A stretch of DNA of 64,000 nt from RGIG2945 sp045540355. Its GTDB lineage: Bacteria > Bacillota > Clostridia > Oscillospirales > Acutalibacteraceae. Shown one piece after another: positions 1 to 8,607 of this stretch (the stretch's first letter is position 1; every line of letters starts with the position of its first letter). Below the pieces are notes generated by a model. That model searched no databases and had not been told where the DNA came from. It saw only the letters and a list, made by a program, of their open reading frames with translations. The stretch covers positions 1 to 64,000 of the forward strand of contig JAZQHB010000031.1 of assembly GCA_045540355.1 (NCBI GenBank). The letters run 5' to 3'. The position numbers were made by a program, and so were the translations under genes.

Positions 1-48
1 ACGAACAAACCTCGCCTCTCGCCGTACCTCTGTACGCCTTCGGGCAAA

Positions 49-153
49 CAAAATCAAGCCTTACGCCTTGATTTTGCTCGGTTTGTCCGTTCTTCATCTT
101 TTTTTCCTATCCCCTAAAAATGAGCTGTAAAAAAACGAAAGCTTTTTTACAGC
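49..153. repeat. Two hairpins ahead of the first operon
   Basis: A 10-bp perfect stem (49-58 with 67-76) and an 11-bp perfect stem (124-134 with 143-153) lie in the 249 bases before the first gene. The second is A/T-rich at its base and could terminate a gene outside the window. No coding sequence is seen here. Confidence 0.5.
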
Positions 154-187
154 CCCTATTTTTAACATTACCTTCATAAATTTAACA

Positions 188-216
188 TTGCGTTCAATGA
201 TAATATGTTGTATAAT
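188..216 (+). promoter_or_regulatory. SigA-type promoter for the ABC pair
   Basis: TTGCGT (188-193), 17-base spacer, TATAAT (211-216), followed by an AAGGAG ribosome site just before the ATG at 250. Confidence 0.65.
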
Positions 217-249
217 AAATTAAATATATGTTTTTGAAAAGGAGATACC

Positions 250-915
250 ATGAGTTTATTGGAATTGAAAAATATTTCTCTGAAATATAAAGACAAAAAA
301 ACTGAAACCGTAATCCTTGATAACTTTAACTTTTCTGTTGATGAAGGTGAATTCTGCGTCGTTACGGGCGATGGCGGCGAGGGCAAAACCTCTTTTCTCA
401 ACATGATTGCCGGCATTAAAAAAATAAGCGACGGCGAAATCATCTTCGACGGTGAGAATATCAGTAAATTAAAGGGCAAAGCACTTGCAAAATTCTACCG
501 CGACAAGCTTTCTTTTGTCCGCCATTCGGACAATCTTTTTGATGAGCTTTCCGTCCGGGAAAACTTTTCACTCATCACAAAATATTCAAAGTCAACCCTC
601 AGCCTTAAAAATGCTTTAAAGGTTGTCGGTCTTGCAGATAAAGAAAAGGCTTCTGTGCATGAGCTTTCAAATTCAGAAAAACAAAGACTTGCAGTTGCTT
701 TTGCAATATCCAAAAAACCAAAGATGATTCTCTGTGATGACCCTATCGCGGGAATGGATTCAAACAACTCCCAGCTTGTACTCAAGCTCCTTATTCAGGC
801 GGCTCACGAAATGAAGCTTGCAGTCATTTTTGCAACCGCAAACGAATCGCTTGTAACAGTTGCGGACAAGCATCTCAAAGTGAACAAGGAAATTATAAAG
901 GATACTGAAATCTGA
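250..915 (+). CDS. ABC transporter ATP-binding protein (LolD/MacB type)
   Basis: 221-aa cytoplasmic ATPase that would power the FtsX-like permease encoded next; the stop codon and the next ATG share one base (TGATG), so the two are translationally coupled. The P-loop GDGGEGKTS is intact. The ABC signature is altered (LSNSE where LSGGQ is usual), and the Walker B stretch ends CDDP, with Asp at the position of the usual catalytic Glu. These changes suggest slow or altered ATP hydrolysis. LolD/MacB-type ATPases serve lipoprotein release, peptide efflux or mechanotransmission; the substrate cannot be told here. Start chosen from the AAGGAG site 6-7 bases upstream. Confidence 0.85.
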   Translation: MSLLELKNISLKYKDKKTETVILDNFNFSVDEGEFCVVTGDGGEGKTSFLNMIAGIKKISDGEIIFDGENISKLKGKALAKFYRDKLSFVRHSDNLFDELSVRENFSLITKYSKSTLSLKNALKVVGLADKEKASVHELSNSEKQRLAVAFAISKKPKMILCDDPIAGMDSNNSQLVLKLLIQAAHEMKLAVIFATANESLVTVADKHLKVNKEIIKDTEI

Positions 916-3900
916 TGAATACTATATTTTTCAAAACACTTCATAAAAAGCTTTATTGCTTTATTGCACTGTTTCTCGTGGCAGTGTTAGGCTCGGGCTT
1001 GTTCTTATCTCTGCTTTCCTTGCCCGAATCTGTTGAAACATCGCTGAACAGTTACATAAACAGCTCGAATCTTATGGATGTCAAAATAACCTCACCTATA
1101 GGATTTTCGGGAGCTGATGCTGCTGCCGTTGAAAATATGAAAGAGGTCAGTGCAGTAATGCCTGTTTCAACCGTAACCGCATTTTTGGCTGTCGGCAATA
1201 CCGATATCAAAGCCGACAACGGTCAGCAAGCCACCGCAAAAGTGTCTTCACTCAATGTTGAACTTGCGGAAAGTAATGATAAAGGAAACATCAACCGCCT
1301 CGAGCTGACGGCGGGAAGATATCCGAAAAATGATGAAGAATGTGTAATTGATACATCTGCCTGCGACCTTAAGGGACTTAAAATCGGCAGTAAAATCACT
1401 CTCGTCGGTGACGGAGCAGATATTTTCACTTCTCTTTCAAAAAATACTTTCACAGTTGTCGGTACCGTAAATGTCCCAACATATCTCACCAAAAATCTCG
1501 GTACGGAAACGGTCGGCAGCGGTGAACTGAATGCACTTGTATATGTCAGAGATTCCGTTTTTGTTACCGACAACTTCACCGAGCTCTTCGTCCGTCTTAA
1601 AGCACTTGAAAAATACAATTATTCAGGCAATAAGTACTTCTCTGCAATTCAGAAATTTTCCGAAAAAGCACTCGCTCTCGGTGCAGAACGCCTTGAAGCA
1701 AGAGCTCAGTTGGTTGCTGCAATCGCCAAGGAAGAAATAGAACGAGACAGAAAAGAGCTTGACGCATACTCCGCTTCATTCAAAAAGGAGCTTGAAGCAT
1801 CTCAGCAGAAGCTCTCAGAAATCAATGAGCTTGCCGACGGCGGCGATATACAAATTGCAGAAAAAGAAACGGAAATCGAAGCTTCAATTTCCGAAACTCA
1901 GAAAAAAATTCTTGCAAGAAAAGAAAACTTCACCAAGCTCACAGATGAATATTTAGACGACCTTGCTCAGTACAATCTCGACAGAGAAACCTATTCCGCT
2001 GAACGAAATGTTTTTGTTGATAATTTTGACAAAGCAAACTCAGGTCTGCCTGTTTTGGAAGAAAAGCTTGAGAAAGTCAAGGCTGAAATGGCAATCCTTG
2101 AAACTAAAGTTGCAATCAATCAGCAGGTTGTTGACAGCTATACCGACCCATCAAAGCTTCCTGACTTTGAAAGTCTTCTTGCCAATATTGAAACAAACGG
2201 ACTTGACAGAACTTTCATTAAATATATGCAGAGATGTGCCAACGACACATCAAAAACTCTGGGCAAAATCAGTCTTTCTCAGCAACAGATGGACTATGCT
2301 GCAAAGAAGATTGAATTTTCAAAGACTTCATCACTTTATAACCAATATAAAACAATCGTCGATAACTATGACAAGAGTGTTGCCGACCTTATGAAGCGTG
2401 AAAACGAGCTCATTGAAAGACAGGCAAAGCTTGACGAACGAAAATTGGTTATTGAAAGAGAAAATCAGGATCTTCTCACAGGTGAAAACGCTATTTCAAA
2501 CGAAACCTTCGCACTCAAATTAGAGCTTGCAGAATTAAAAATCAAAATTGATGATGCGAAGAAAAATAAAGATATCTACGAAAAAGAATATACGAAAATC
2601 GAAACTGAAGGTAACGCAAAAATAGAAAACCTTACCCGTTCACTCGAATCAAACGAAATTCTCATCAACAACACCGATGTTGCAAGTTGGGATATTTCCG
2701 ATGTTCGTTCAATACAGGGTTATGATTCCCTTCATTCGACGGTTTCAACCGTTTCCGCAGTTTCCAAAATTCCCGCAATTCTTGCGTTGATACTCACCGC
2801 AGTTATCTGTGTTGTCACCTTGCTTAAGTATGCACAGTCAGAAGCAGACACTCACGAAAAGCTCACCTTTATCGGAATGACAAAACAGTCTGTTGCCATG
2901 TCATATCTCACGGTATATATTCCGATTTCTCTTTTCTCCGTTCTTTCGGGTGTCGCTTTCACAACCTATATCCTGCCCATAACGGTGAAGAAGGTTCTTG
3001 ACATTCAGTTCACTATTCCGACTATCAAGAATTCAATCCCCGTGACGAATACGATAATTGCTGCTGCGGTGCTTGCAATCATCGTACCGATTGTATTTAC
3101 TCTTATATTTACAAATGTAAAATTCACCATACCGAAAAACAAAAAACACTCCACCGTATCTGCTCTCAAAAAGAGAAAGCTTGCAACAACCGTCATCGCA
3201 ACCGCAATGAGCCTCGTTCTTGCACTGTCGGCAGGTGAGCTTTTCCTCAGCAACCGTATCGATGAAATTGCAGGTCTTGCCAGATCTGAAGGCATAATAT
3301 ACGATGCAATCGCAGACCTGTCTTTCCCCATGGACAAAGCTGACAAATCTATCTTTGCAGAAACACCGGTCAGGGAATCACTCTTTGCCCGCAGATATAA
3401 AGTAGCCGGTACAATCAACTATGAACTGTTTGTTGTTCAGGATGCAAAGACCTTCTCGGATTTCATTTCAACCAACAACAAGCTTACCGATGACGGTGTG
3501 ATAATTTCAAAACGCCTTTCAAAAGCTTTTGATAAAAAAGTCGGTGAAACGCTTCAGATAAAGCTTCCCGACGGCACAACCGGCAAGTTCAAAATTATCG
3601 GTCTTTCCGATAACAGTGTTCAGTCGATAATGTATATCACCGAAAAGAGATATGAAAAAGATTTCAAGATGGAAGTGACATACAACTGTGCATTTTTGAC
3701 TTTCAACAAATCAAAATTAAAAGTTGAAAAAATCAACGAAGAAATAATGAAAAATGCCGCAGTAAGCAAGGTTACATCAACCAAGGCGATTGATACTGAG
3801 CTCTCGCTTAACAACAGCATTTCAAATACTATTCTCTTGTCATCATGTGTAATAAGTATTCTGTGGTCGGTGCTTTGCTTCACGGCAATGGCAACCGCAG

Positions 3901-3932
3901 ATATCAAGAAAAAAAGAAGCTACCACTTATAA
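915..3932 (+). CDS. FtsX-family ABC permease with long coiled coil, C-terminus missing
   Basis: 1005-aa membrane protein. Order: TM1 (about 15-35), extracytoplasmic domain (to about 230), a Glu/Lys-rich coiled coil (about 240-610), three TM segments with the cytoplasmic loop EKLTFIGMTKQS (about 620-770), TM5 (about 785-805), a second extracytoplasmic domain, and one more TM near 965-990. Related Firmicute permeases have two further TM helices after the loop that begins at the final residues KKKR; here translation stops eight residues into that loop, and the gene runs 13 bases into the 3' end of trmL. No other reading frame carries the missing part, so this looks like a 3' deletion rather than a frameshift. 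It may be non-functional or an unusual short form. Confidence 0.75.
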   Translation: MNTIFFKTLHKKLYCFIALFLVAVLGSGLFLSLLSLPESVETSLNSYINSSNLMDVKITSPIGFSGADAAAVENMKEVSAVMPVSTVTAFLAVGNTDIKADNGQQATAKVSSLNVELAESNDKGNINRLELTAGRYPKNDEECVIDTSACDLKGLKIGSKITLVGDGADIFTSLSKNTFTVVGTVNVPTYLTKNLGTETVGSGELNALVYVRDSVFVTDNFTELFVRLKALEKYNYSGNKYFSAIQKFSEKALALGAERLEARAQLVAAIAKEEIERDRKELDAYSASFKKELEASQQKLSEINELADGGDIQIAEKETEIEASISETQKKILARKENFTKLTDEYLDDLAQYNLDRETYSAERNVFVDNFDKANSGLPVLEEKLEKVKAEMAILETKVAINQQVVDSYTDPSKLPDFESLLANIETNGLDRTFIKYMQRCANDTSKTLGKISLSQQQMDYAAKKIEFSKTSSLYNQYKTIVDNYDKSVADLMKRENELIERQAKLDERKLVIERENQDLLTGENAISNETFALKLELAELKIKIDDAKKNKDIYEKEYTKIETEGNAKIENLTRSLESNEILINNTDVASWDISDVRSIQGYDSLHSTVSTVSAVSKIPAILALILTAVICVVTLLKYAQSEADTHEKLTFIGMTKQSVAMSYLTVYIPISLFSVLSGVAFTTYILPITVKKVLDIQFTIPTIKNSIPVTNTIIAAAVLAIIVPIVFTLIFTNVKFTIPKNKKHSTVSALKKRKLATTVIATAMSLVLALSAGELFLSNRIDEIAGLARSEGIIYDAIADLSFPMDKADKSIFAETPVRESLFARRYKVAGTINYELFVVQDAKTFSDFISTNNKLTDDGVIISKRLSKAFDKKVGETLQIKLPDGTTGKFKIIGLSDNSVQSIMYITEKRYEKDFKMEVTYNCAFLTFNKSKLKVEKINEEIMKNAAVSKVTSTKAIDTELSLNNSISNTILLSSCVISILWSVLCFTAMATADIKKKRSYHL

Positions 3933-4426
3933 CGGGTAAGCTCCCCGCTACATTTTAAAGTGGGGAAATTCCATTGACGAAGCACCTCATAAACTCCGAC
4001 AGCAACAGAGTTGGAAAGGTTAAGACTTCTTGCATCATCAATCATAGGAATACGGACACATCGGTCGGGATTGTCATGAAGTAATTCTTCAGGCAGTCCC
4101 GCCGTTTCTTTTCCGAAAAATAAATATGAATCATCGGGATATTCAACATCTGAGTAAATATGCTGTGCTTTTGTGGAAAAATAAAAGTAAGCAGCATTTT
4201 TATTTTTTTCAAAAAAATCGTCAAGATTTTTGTAATATGTAATATCCAGAAGATACCAATAATCAAGTCCTGCCCTTTTCAATTTTCTGTCATCAATTTT
4301 AAATCCCATCGGTTCGATGATGTGAAGTCTTGCACCCGTTGCAGCACAGGTTCTCGCAATATTTCCCGTATTCTGCGGAATTTCGGGCTCGACTAAAACG
4401 ATATTTAATGTTCTTGTATTGTCCAC
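3920..4426 (-). CDS. trmL: tRNA (cytidine/uridine-2'-O-)-methyltransferase, SPOUT family
   Basis: 168 aa. TrmL methylates the 2'-OH of the wobble nucleotide 34 in tRNA-Leu isoacceptors using SAM, as a trefoil-knot dimer. Motifs seen: VEPEIPQNTGNIARTCAA near the N-terminus, FFGKETAGLP in the middle, and RIPMIDDARSLNLSNSVAV, the SAM-binding knot, near the C-terminus. A longer frame starts at TTG 4441, but GGAGG lies inside it and is ideally spaced for the GTG at 4426, so that start is used. The C-terminal tail is somewhat longer than usual for the family (about 155 aa) and overlaps the truncated permease gene tail to tail. Confidence 0.9.
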   Translation of the reverse strand: MDNTRTLNIVLVEPEIPQNTGNIARTCAATGARLHIIEPMGFKIDDRKLKRAGLDYWYLLDITYYKNLDDFFEKNKNAAYFYFSTKAQHIYSDVEYPDDSYLFFGKETAGLPEELLHDNPDRCVRIPMIDDARSLNLSNSVAVGVYEVLRQWNFPTLKCSGELTRYKW

Positions 4427-4566
4427 AGAGATTACCTCCAAAAATTTTTGCTAAAAATAATAATACCATTTTTTTAATCATAAGTCTATGTTTTTTAAAA
4501 ATATCAGAGGGCAAAATATAAACAGTCTGCAGTATTCTGCGACAAAAATTTTCAGGAGGGATAATT

Positions 4567-4731
4567 ATGAACAACAATGTGACAAAAAACATCGTCAAAG
4601 GTATCGGTCTCGGTATGGTTTTAACAGGCGGTGCGGCACTCATAGGCAGTATGATGACACCTACTAAAAAAAGCGGTGCAAAGCATTATATCGAGTCAAT
4701 GATGTCCAATGTCGGCTCAATGCTTAAATAA
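4567..4731 (+). CDS. 54-aa small membrane-type protein coupled to the deacetylase
   Basis: Begins MNNNVTKNIVKGIGLGMV and ends VGSMLK; one Gly-rich hydrophobic stretch (residues 9-30) flanked by Lys residues suggests a single membrane segment or peripheral hairpin. A strong AGGAGG site lies 7-8 bases upstream of the ATG, and the TAA overlaps the ATG of the next gene (TAATG), so it is very likely translated and functions with the PdaA-like lipoprotein. I do not recognise a family. Confidence 0.75.
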   Translation: MNNNVTKNIVKGIGLGMVLTGGAALIGSMMTPTKKSGAKHYIESMMSNVGSMLK

Positions 4732-5645
4732 TGAAAAAGAGCTTTAAAAAAATTTCTGCATTATTATTTTCATCAAGTCTGATTTTTCTGACAGCTTGCA
4801 ACCTATCAGGGGACGGTTCTGTGATAGATGAGCAGTCTGAGAGTGCAACTGACGCAAATGTCACAACAGTCGGATACAAAACTTTTACAAATCGCAAACC
4901 GCTTAAAAAAATTTCTTTTGATGTTCAGGATAAGAACAACGAAAGAGGACTTTCAACCGAAGAAAAAAATCACAGCTTCGGTGTTGCTAAAGACGAAAAG
5001 CCTCACAGTATTTCAATCGAAAATCAAAAATATTTTGACAACTGCGGTTTCAACGCAATAGCTTATGACAATAAATCAAAAGAAAAGGTGCTGTACCTGA
5101 CTTTTGACTGCGGATGGGAAAACGGCTATACTTCAAAGATACTTGATGTCTTGAAAAAAGAAAATGTAAAAGCCGTATTTTTCTGCACGCTCGACCACTT
5201 AAAAGCAGAGCCTGAGCTTATTGCAAGAATGATAAAAGAGGGGCACACAGTCGGCAACCATTCGGCATCTCATGCAAACTTTTCAAAAATCAGCCGTCAG
5301 CAGATGGCAGATGAAATCGCAGAGTGTGACAATTATTTAAGAGAAAATTTCGGCTACACCTCGAAGCTTTTCCGCTTCCCCGAGGGTGCATATTCCGAAT
5401 GTGCGTTGGAGCTTGTATCAAGCCTCGGATATAAATCGGTATTCTGGTCGCTGTCCTACGCCGATTGGGATGTGAATCAGCAAAAAGGCAAGGACTACGC
5501 TTTTACAAAAGTCACCGAGAGATTACACCCGGGTGCAATAATTCTTCTTCACAGTGTGTCAAAAGACAACGCAGAGGCGATGGAAGATATAATCAGATAC
5601 GCAAAACAACAAGGCTATACCTTCAAGCTTATTTCACAAAAATAA
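4731..5645 (+). CDS. PdaA-like polysaccharide deacetylase lipoprotein
   Basis: 304 aa. Signal peptide with lipobox LTAC (Cys23), so a membrane-anchored extracytoplasmic enzyme. The carbohydrate esterase 4 fold is shown by TFDCGWENGYT (first metal/catalytic motif; usual TFDDG is here TFDCG, as in PdaA relatives), GNHSASH (His pair binding metal), RFPEGAY and ILLHSVS. PdaA-type enzymes remove N-acetyl groups from muramic acid when spore-cortex muramic delta-lactam is made; that role fits the spoIIE and sigH genes in the window but is inferred. The linker right after the lipobox is encoded by a copy of the intergenic palindrome with core GGGACGGTTCT (4803-4827). Coupled to the preceding 54-aa ORF. 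Confidence 0.85.
   Translation: MKKSFKKISALLFSSSLIFLTACNLSGDGSVIDEQSESATDANVTTVGYKTFTNRKPLKKISFDVQDKNNERGLSTEEKNHSFGVAKDEKPHSISIENQKYFDNCGFNAIAYDNKSKEKVLYLTFDCGWENGYTSKILDVLKKENVKAVFFCTLDHLKAEPELIARMIKEGHTVGNHSASHANFSKISRQQMADEIAECDNYLRENFGYTSKLFRFPEGAYSECALELVSSLGYKSVFWSLSYADWDVNQQKGKDYAFTKVTERLHPGAIILLHSVSKDNAEAMEDIIRYAKQQGYTFKLISQK
4803..4827. repeat. Variable-arm palindrome inside a coding sequence
   Basis: 25-base palindromic repeat, arms CTATCA/TGATAG around the core GGGACGGTTCT, in frame within the lipoprotein just after its lipid-attachment Cys. It differs by one base from the intergenic copy at 62695-62719. Confidence 0.8.
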
Positions 5646-5654
5646 ATCCAAAAG

Positions 5655-5690
5655 CAACCAATCAGGAAAGTGTTCTCTGATTGGTTGTTT
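5655..5690 (+). terminator. Rho-independent terminator after the deacetylase
   Basis: 11-bp stem CAACCAATCAG/CTGATTGGTTG (5655-5665 with 5677-5687) followed by TTT. Confidence 0.75.
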
Positions 5691-5783
5691 GCTGTCTCTC
5701 AATTAAACTCGAAAAACTTCCCGATATTCAGCAGTTTTGACTTTCAAAGAACACACTTCTCTTTTATCGCATTTAACTAATTG

Positions 5784-5812
5784 TTGCAATTTCGGTTGTA
5801 TTGGTGTATAAT
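5784..5812 (+). promoter_or_regulatory. SigA-type promoter
   Basis: TTGCAA (5784-5789), 17-base spacer, TATAAT (5807-5812), 58 bases before the membrane-protein start. Confidence 0.7.
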
Positions 5813-5870
5813 TACTTTGATTTAACCTATTTTGTTGTTGCGGTTGTGTCCGCGGCAGAAAGGATTTTTT

Positions 5871-6563
5871 ATGAGTATCAAAAAACCGCGGGAAATTGAC
5901 AGAATCCCGAAAAGTCACTTGATAACATGGATAGTTTGCAGAGTGCTTTTACTTCTTTGGGGAATTGCCGCCTTTCTTTTTAATTACAATGTTCAGTTTT
6001 GGCAGGCAGTTTTTGCAATAATATTCACTTTCCTCTGGGATATGTTCCAACGCTGGGGCGGCAAAACCTTCATTACGAAAGTGCCTTACTCATTCCAGAC
6101 CAAGCTCAACCTGTTTATCTGCTTCGGTTGCATTGTGGGTACAACGGTCAACAAGCTCACAAGCTTTGAGCACATCGACATTATTTCACACTTCCTTTCG
6201 GGTATAATAGCTACCTCGGTTGCCTATGACCTTGCAACAATGATTCAGGGCGAAAAGAGACCCGTCGGAGTTGCACTCGCTTCAATGTTTGCACTCTGTG
6301 CGTCACTTACCGTTGCAGTCGGTTGGGAGATTTATGAGTTTTCAATGGATAGACTTTACGGACTTGATTTGCAATTGTCCTCAACTCTTTCAGATGCAGG
6401 TCTTGTTGATACCATGGTTGATTTCATAGTTTGTGCGGCAGGTTCAATAATTACGATGCTTGTATGTGCGTTCAAGCATGTCGGATACATAGGTAAAAAC
6501 AAGGCAGATGTCAGAGCACAGTATCTGCTCGAAAAACAAAAGCTAAAAAGCAAAACTAAATAA
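5871..6563 (+). CDS. Polytopic membrane protein, DUF2238/YjdF-like
   Basis: 230 aa with about six hydrophobic segments. The second half contains HFLSG, a WEIYEF motif, and a DAGLVDTMVDF stretch before the last membrane helix. This order (HF.SG, WE.YE, D..DTM.D) resembles the DUF2238 (YjdF) integral membrane family, whose function is unknown; the match is by eye and distant. Start at ATG 5871 is chosen over an in-frame ATG 39 bases upstream because AAAGGA lies directly before it. It has its own promoter and is followed by a bidirectional terminator, so it is monocistronic. Confidence 0.7.
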   Translation: MSIKKPREIDRIPKSHLITWIVCRVLLLLWGIAAFLFNYNVQFWQAVFAIIFTFLWDMFQRWGGKTFITKVPYSFQTKLNLFICFGCIVGTTVNKLTSFEHIDIISHFLSGIIATSVAYDLATMIQGEKRPVGVALASMFALCASLTVAVGWEIYEFSMDRLYGLDLQLSSTLSDAGLVDTMVDFIVCAAGSIITMLVCAFKHVGYIGKNKADVRAQYLLEKQKLKSKTK

Positions 6564-6570
6564 AATTTAA

Positions 6571-6617
6571 AAGGCTATATCATACACCGTCCGATGTTTG
6601 ATATAGCCTTGATTTTT
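6571..6617. terminator. Bidirectional terminator
   Basis: 12-bp perfect stem AAGGCTATATCA/TGATATAGCCTT (6571-6582, 6599-6610) between convergent genes, with a T run on the plus side and A run on the other. Confidence 0.75.
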
Positions 6618-6638
6618 ACTTGTTAATAATCCTGACAA

Positions 6639-6935
6639 TTACCAAAGGATATTGTCAAAGATAACCTCGCAGATTTTTGCAAGAATTGCAAGAACTGATG
6701 AAATGATACCTGAAATCCATTCTGAGAACTCGCTTTCGGTAGGAAGGGTCGGTACATCTGACGGTACATCTTCGGGTGTTTCAATTTCTGTGTCGTCAAT
6801 TGCGGGGTCTGTTGTGTCATCTTCGGCTGTTACTACAATAGCGGTTGTTTCTTTTGCAGAGATTGTCATCTGTGTTCCTGCAAACAAGCCAAATACCATT
6901 GTAAGTGCCAACAAAATACTGATAATTTTTTTCAT
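6639..6935 (-). CDS. Small secreted protein with hydrophobic C-terminal tail
   Basis: 98 aa: a signal peptide (MKKIISILLALTMVFGLFAG), an acidic Thr/Glu/Asp-rich linker (about 35-65), then LPTE and an amphipathic-hydrophobic tail ending VIFDNILW. The same tail layout, LPT-D/E then a hydrophobic helix ending IFDxIL, is found at the end of the secreted hydrolase at 19578-20609, and a looser version in the secreted PHP protein at 26938-28296. Function unknown; it may be a free or surface-associated peptide. The start is the ATG behind GGAGAAAAATATT rather than an upstream in-frame ATG. Confidence 0.7.
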   Translation of the reverse strand: MKKIISILLALTMVFGLFAGTQMTISAKETTAIVVTAEDDTTDPAIDDTEIETPEDVPSDVPTLPTESEFSEWISGIISSVLAILAKICEVIFDNILW

Positions 6936-6976
6936 AATATTTTTCTCCTTTTTATTTTTTATTTTAAACCTTTCGG

Positions 6977-7888
6977 TTAAATCCATTCTTTAATTACCTG
7001 AGGATTTTCAAAAATCTCGTCAAGCTTTTCAAAAAACGGTACCACATCGCCAAAGTCGGCAGCTCTGTGGTCAAAAGCAATGTTAATCGGAAGAATTTTT
7101 CTTGCCTCGATATCCTTGTTGCCGTTTTCATCTCTTGTAACAATCGGTTTTTCCCAGACAGCTCCGATTGCAATTGCACACACCTGCGGAGGTATGATTT
7201 CAAGGAGTGTTGAGATTCCTCTCTGATTCTTGTAAATTGAACCGATATTTGAAATAGTAACAGTACCCTGCTCAATATCACGGTATGTAAGTCTGTCAGA
7301 TTCGGGGATTGAATAGTAATCCTTCTTAGCCTTACCTGTAAGCGTTTTTACTCTGTGCTTACCCAATTTTGCACCGATAAGACGGCAAATAACTGTCTTG
7401 AGCTTTAACTTTTTGAGTGCTTGCAGGGTGTTTGCCATAGACACCTCAAACATAACTTCTGTGAGGTTTGTTTTTTCCATTCTGCGTCGTACATCGTTGA
7501 TGTAGTCTGTCATTTCGGTAAGTGATTTGTTATGGAAATCATGGACATTGATTGTCATCATTTTTCCGTCAGGCAAGAGCATGGGCATTGAGATATTTAT
7601 ATCCTCAAACTGCACTATTTTACCCTTAACAAGATTGCGTTTGAAGTAGATGTGGCTGTTGAGCATCGGTGCGGCTTTAAGCCCTTCCGTCAAAGCTTTA
7701 AGAACAACCGTATTCAATGTGAGTTTAACATCTGTCATACCCTTGAGCTTTTCATATTCTTCTAAAAATCTTGTTACATCGGGCTCATAAACATAACCGA
7801 CATGCGGGACTGTTTCCCAACTTTCAGTTGTCATGTTCGCAACAATTTTTCTCTGAATATCAAAATACTCCGTATTTATTACCTTCAT
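6977..7888 (-). CDS. 2-oxoacid dehydrogenase E2-type acyltransferase domain protein
   Basis: 303 aa, only the chloramphenicol-acetyltransferase-like catalytic domain of E2 subunits. The active-site motif is AFDHRAADF (E2 consensus HHRxxDG), keeping the His and Asp, and EQGTVTISNIGS matches the conserved E2 stretch before it. There is no lipoyl domain, no peripheral-subunit binding domain and no E1 or E3 genes nearby, so it is not part of a classic dehydrogenase complex; the acyl donor is unknown. Such stand-alone proteins are common in Clostridia. Strong GGTGGGGG site before ATG 7888, and its own promoter. Confidence 0.8.
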   Translation of the reverse strand: MKVINTEYFDIQRKIVANMTTESWETVPHVGYVYEPDVTRFLEEYEKLKGMTDVKLTLNTVVLKALTEGLKAAPMLNSHIYFKRNLVKGKIVQFEDINISMPMLLPDGKMMTINVHDFHNKSLTEMTDYINDVRRRMEKTNLTEVMFEVSMANTLQALKKLKLKTVICRLIGAKLGKHRVKTLTGKAKKDYYSIPESDRLTYRDIEQGTVTISNIGSIYKNQRGISTLLEIIPPQVCAIAIGAVWEKPIVTRDENGNKDIEARKILPINIAFDHRAADFGDVVPFFEKLDEIFENPQVIKEWI

Positions 7889-7917
7889 AAATAAACCCCC
7901 ACCTCAAATTCAAGATA

Positions 7918-7946
7918 AGTATATCATAAACCGTCTGAAAACACAA
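7918..7946 (-). promoter_or_regulatory. SigA-type promoter for the acyltransferase
   Basis: On the minus strand: TTGTGT (7941-7946), 17-base spacer, TATACT (7918-7923). Confidence 0.55.
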
Positions 7947-8017
7947 TACTTTATCAAGATGTAATTTCCAAATCGGCAGAAAAACTCGCACGGGTCTGCA
8001 TGATACGGATTTTCAGT

Positions 8018-8509
8018 TTACTTTTCTATTATAAACTGCTCATCTTCTTTCAAATCTACTACGATGCAGTCATTTATGTATGTGCATACAGGAAGTATAA
8101 TTGCGGCTACAAGCTCATCTTTGTTTGCAGGCAAGGGAGCTAAATGCCAGATTGCGGTGTTAATTTTAATCATTGTATTTTTCGGAACAATGAATGCTTC
8201 TGTCAAATCAGTTACGGGGGTTCCTGCCGATGCGGGTGCAACATGAACAATCATATCGTCATTCAAAGGCATTATGAGTTCGGGAGTTGTTGTGTGATAT
8301 TCAACCGAAGTGATTTTCATTTCCTCGGGTTTTTCAACTATGATTGAAGAAAAGCCAAGCTCTGTATTTGAAGAAACTGTCAATCTGTCGGGGAAAAAGC
8401 GATGAATCTCACCCTTTAAAGCGTAACCCTGCGGATTGTCCAGGGCATAAAACTGTCCGTAGGGTGCAAATGCCTCTGCGGTAATTTTCTTTGCAATAAT
8501 CTTTTTCAT
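8018..8509 (-). CDS. Ureidoglycolate lyase (AllA)-like cupin protein
   Basis: 163 aa. The opening ITAEAFAPYGQF and the later EAFIVPKNTMIKINTAIWHLAPLP match the layout of the ureidoglycolate lyase/hydrolase cupin family (AllA), which splits ureidoglycolate to urea and glyoxylate in purine breakdown. No other allantoin genes are present, so the substrate may differ; Clostridia often carry such orphan relatives. Start ATG 8509 has AAAGGA nine bases upstream; a longer in-frame reading has no ribosome site. Confidence 0.65.
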   Translation of the reverse strand: MKKIIAKKITAEAFAPYGQFYALDNPQGYALKGEIHRFFPDRLTVSSNTELGFSSIIVEKPEEMKITSVEYHTTTPELIMPLNDDMIVHVAPASAGTPVTDLTEAFIVPKNTMIKINTAIWHLAPLPANKDELVAAIILPVCTYINDCIVVDLKEDEQFIIEK

Positions 8510-8560
8510 CTTTATCGTCCTTTCGTGTAGTTTAATACAAGCTAAATTAAATTCGCTCAT

Positions 8561-8585
8561 CTATCAGAGAACTGTCCCCTGATAG
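8561..8585. repeat. Variable-arm palindrome, core GGGACAGTTCT
   Basis: 25 bases, arms CTATCAG/CTGATAG, inverted relative to the copy at 62695-62719, from which it differs by one core base. Confidence 0.75.
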
Positions 8586-8607
8586 ATTTTTTTAATGAAT
8601 GATAAAT

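Noticed and set aside
3005..3418. Antisense frame within the permease gene
   Set aside because: Hydrophobic pattern mirrors the sense-strand membrane helices; no start signals.
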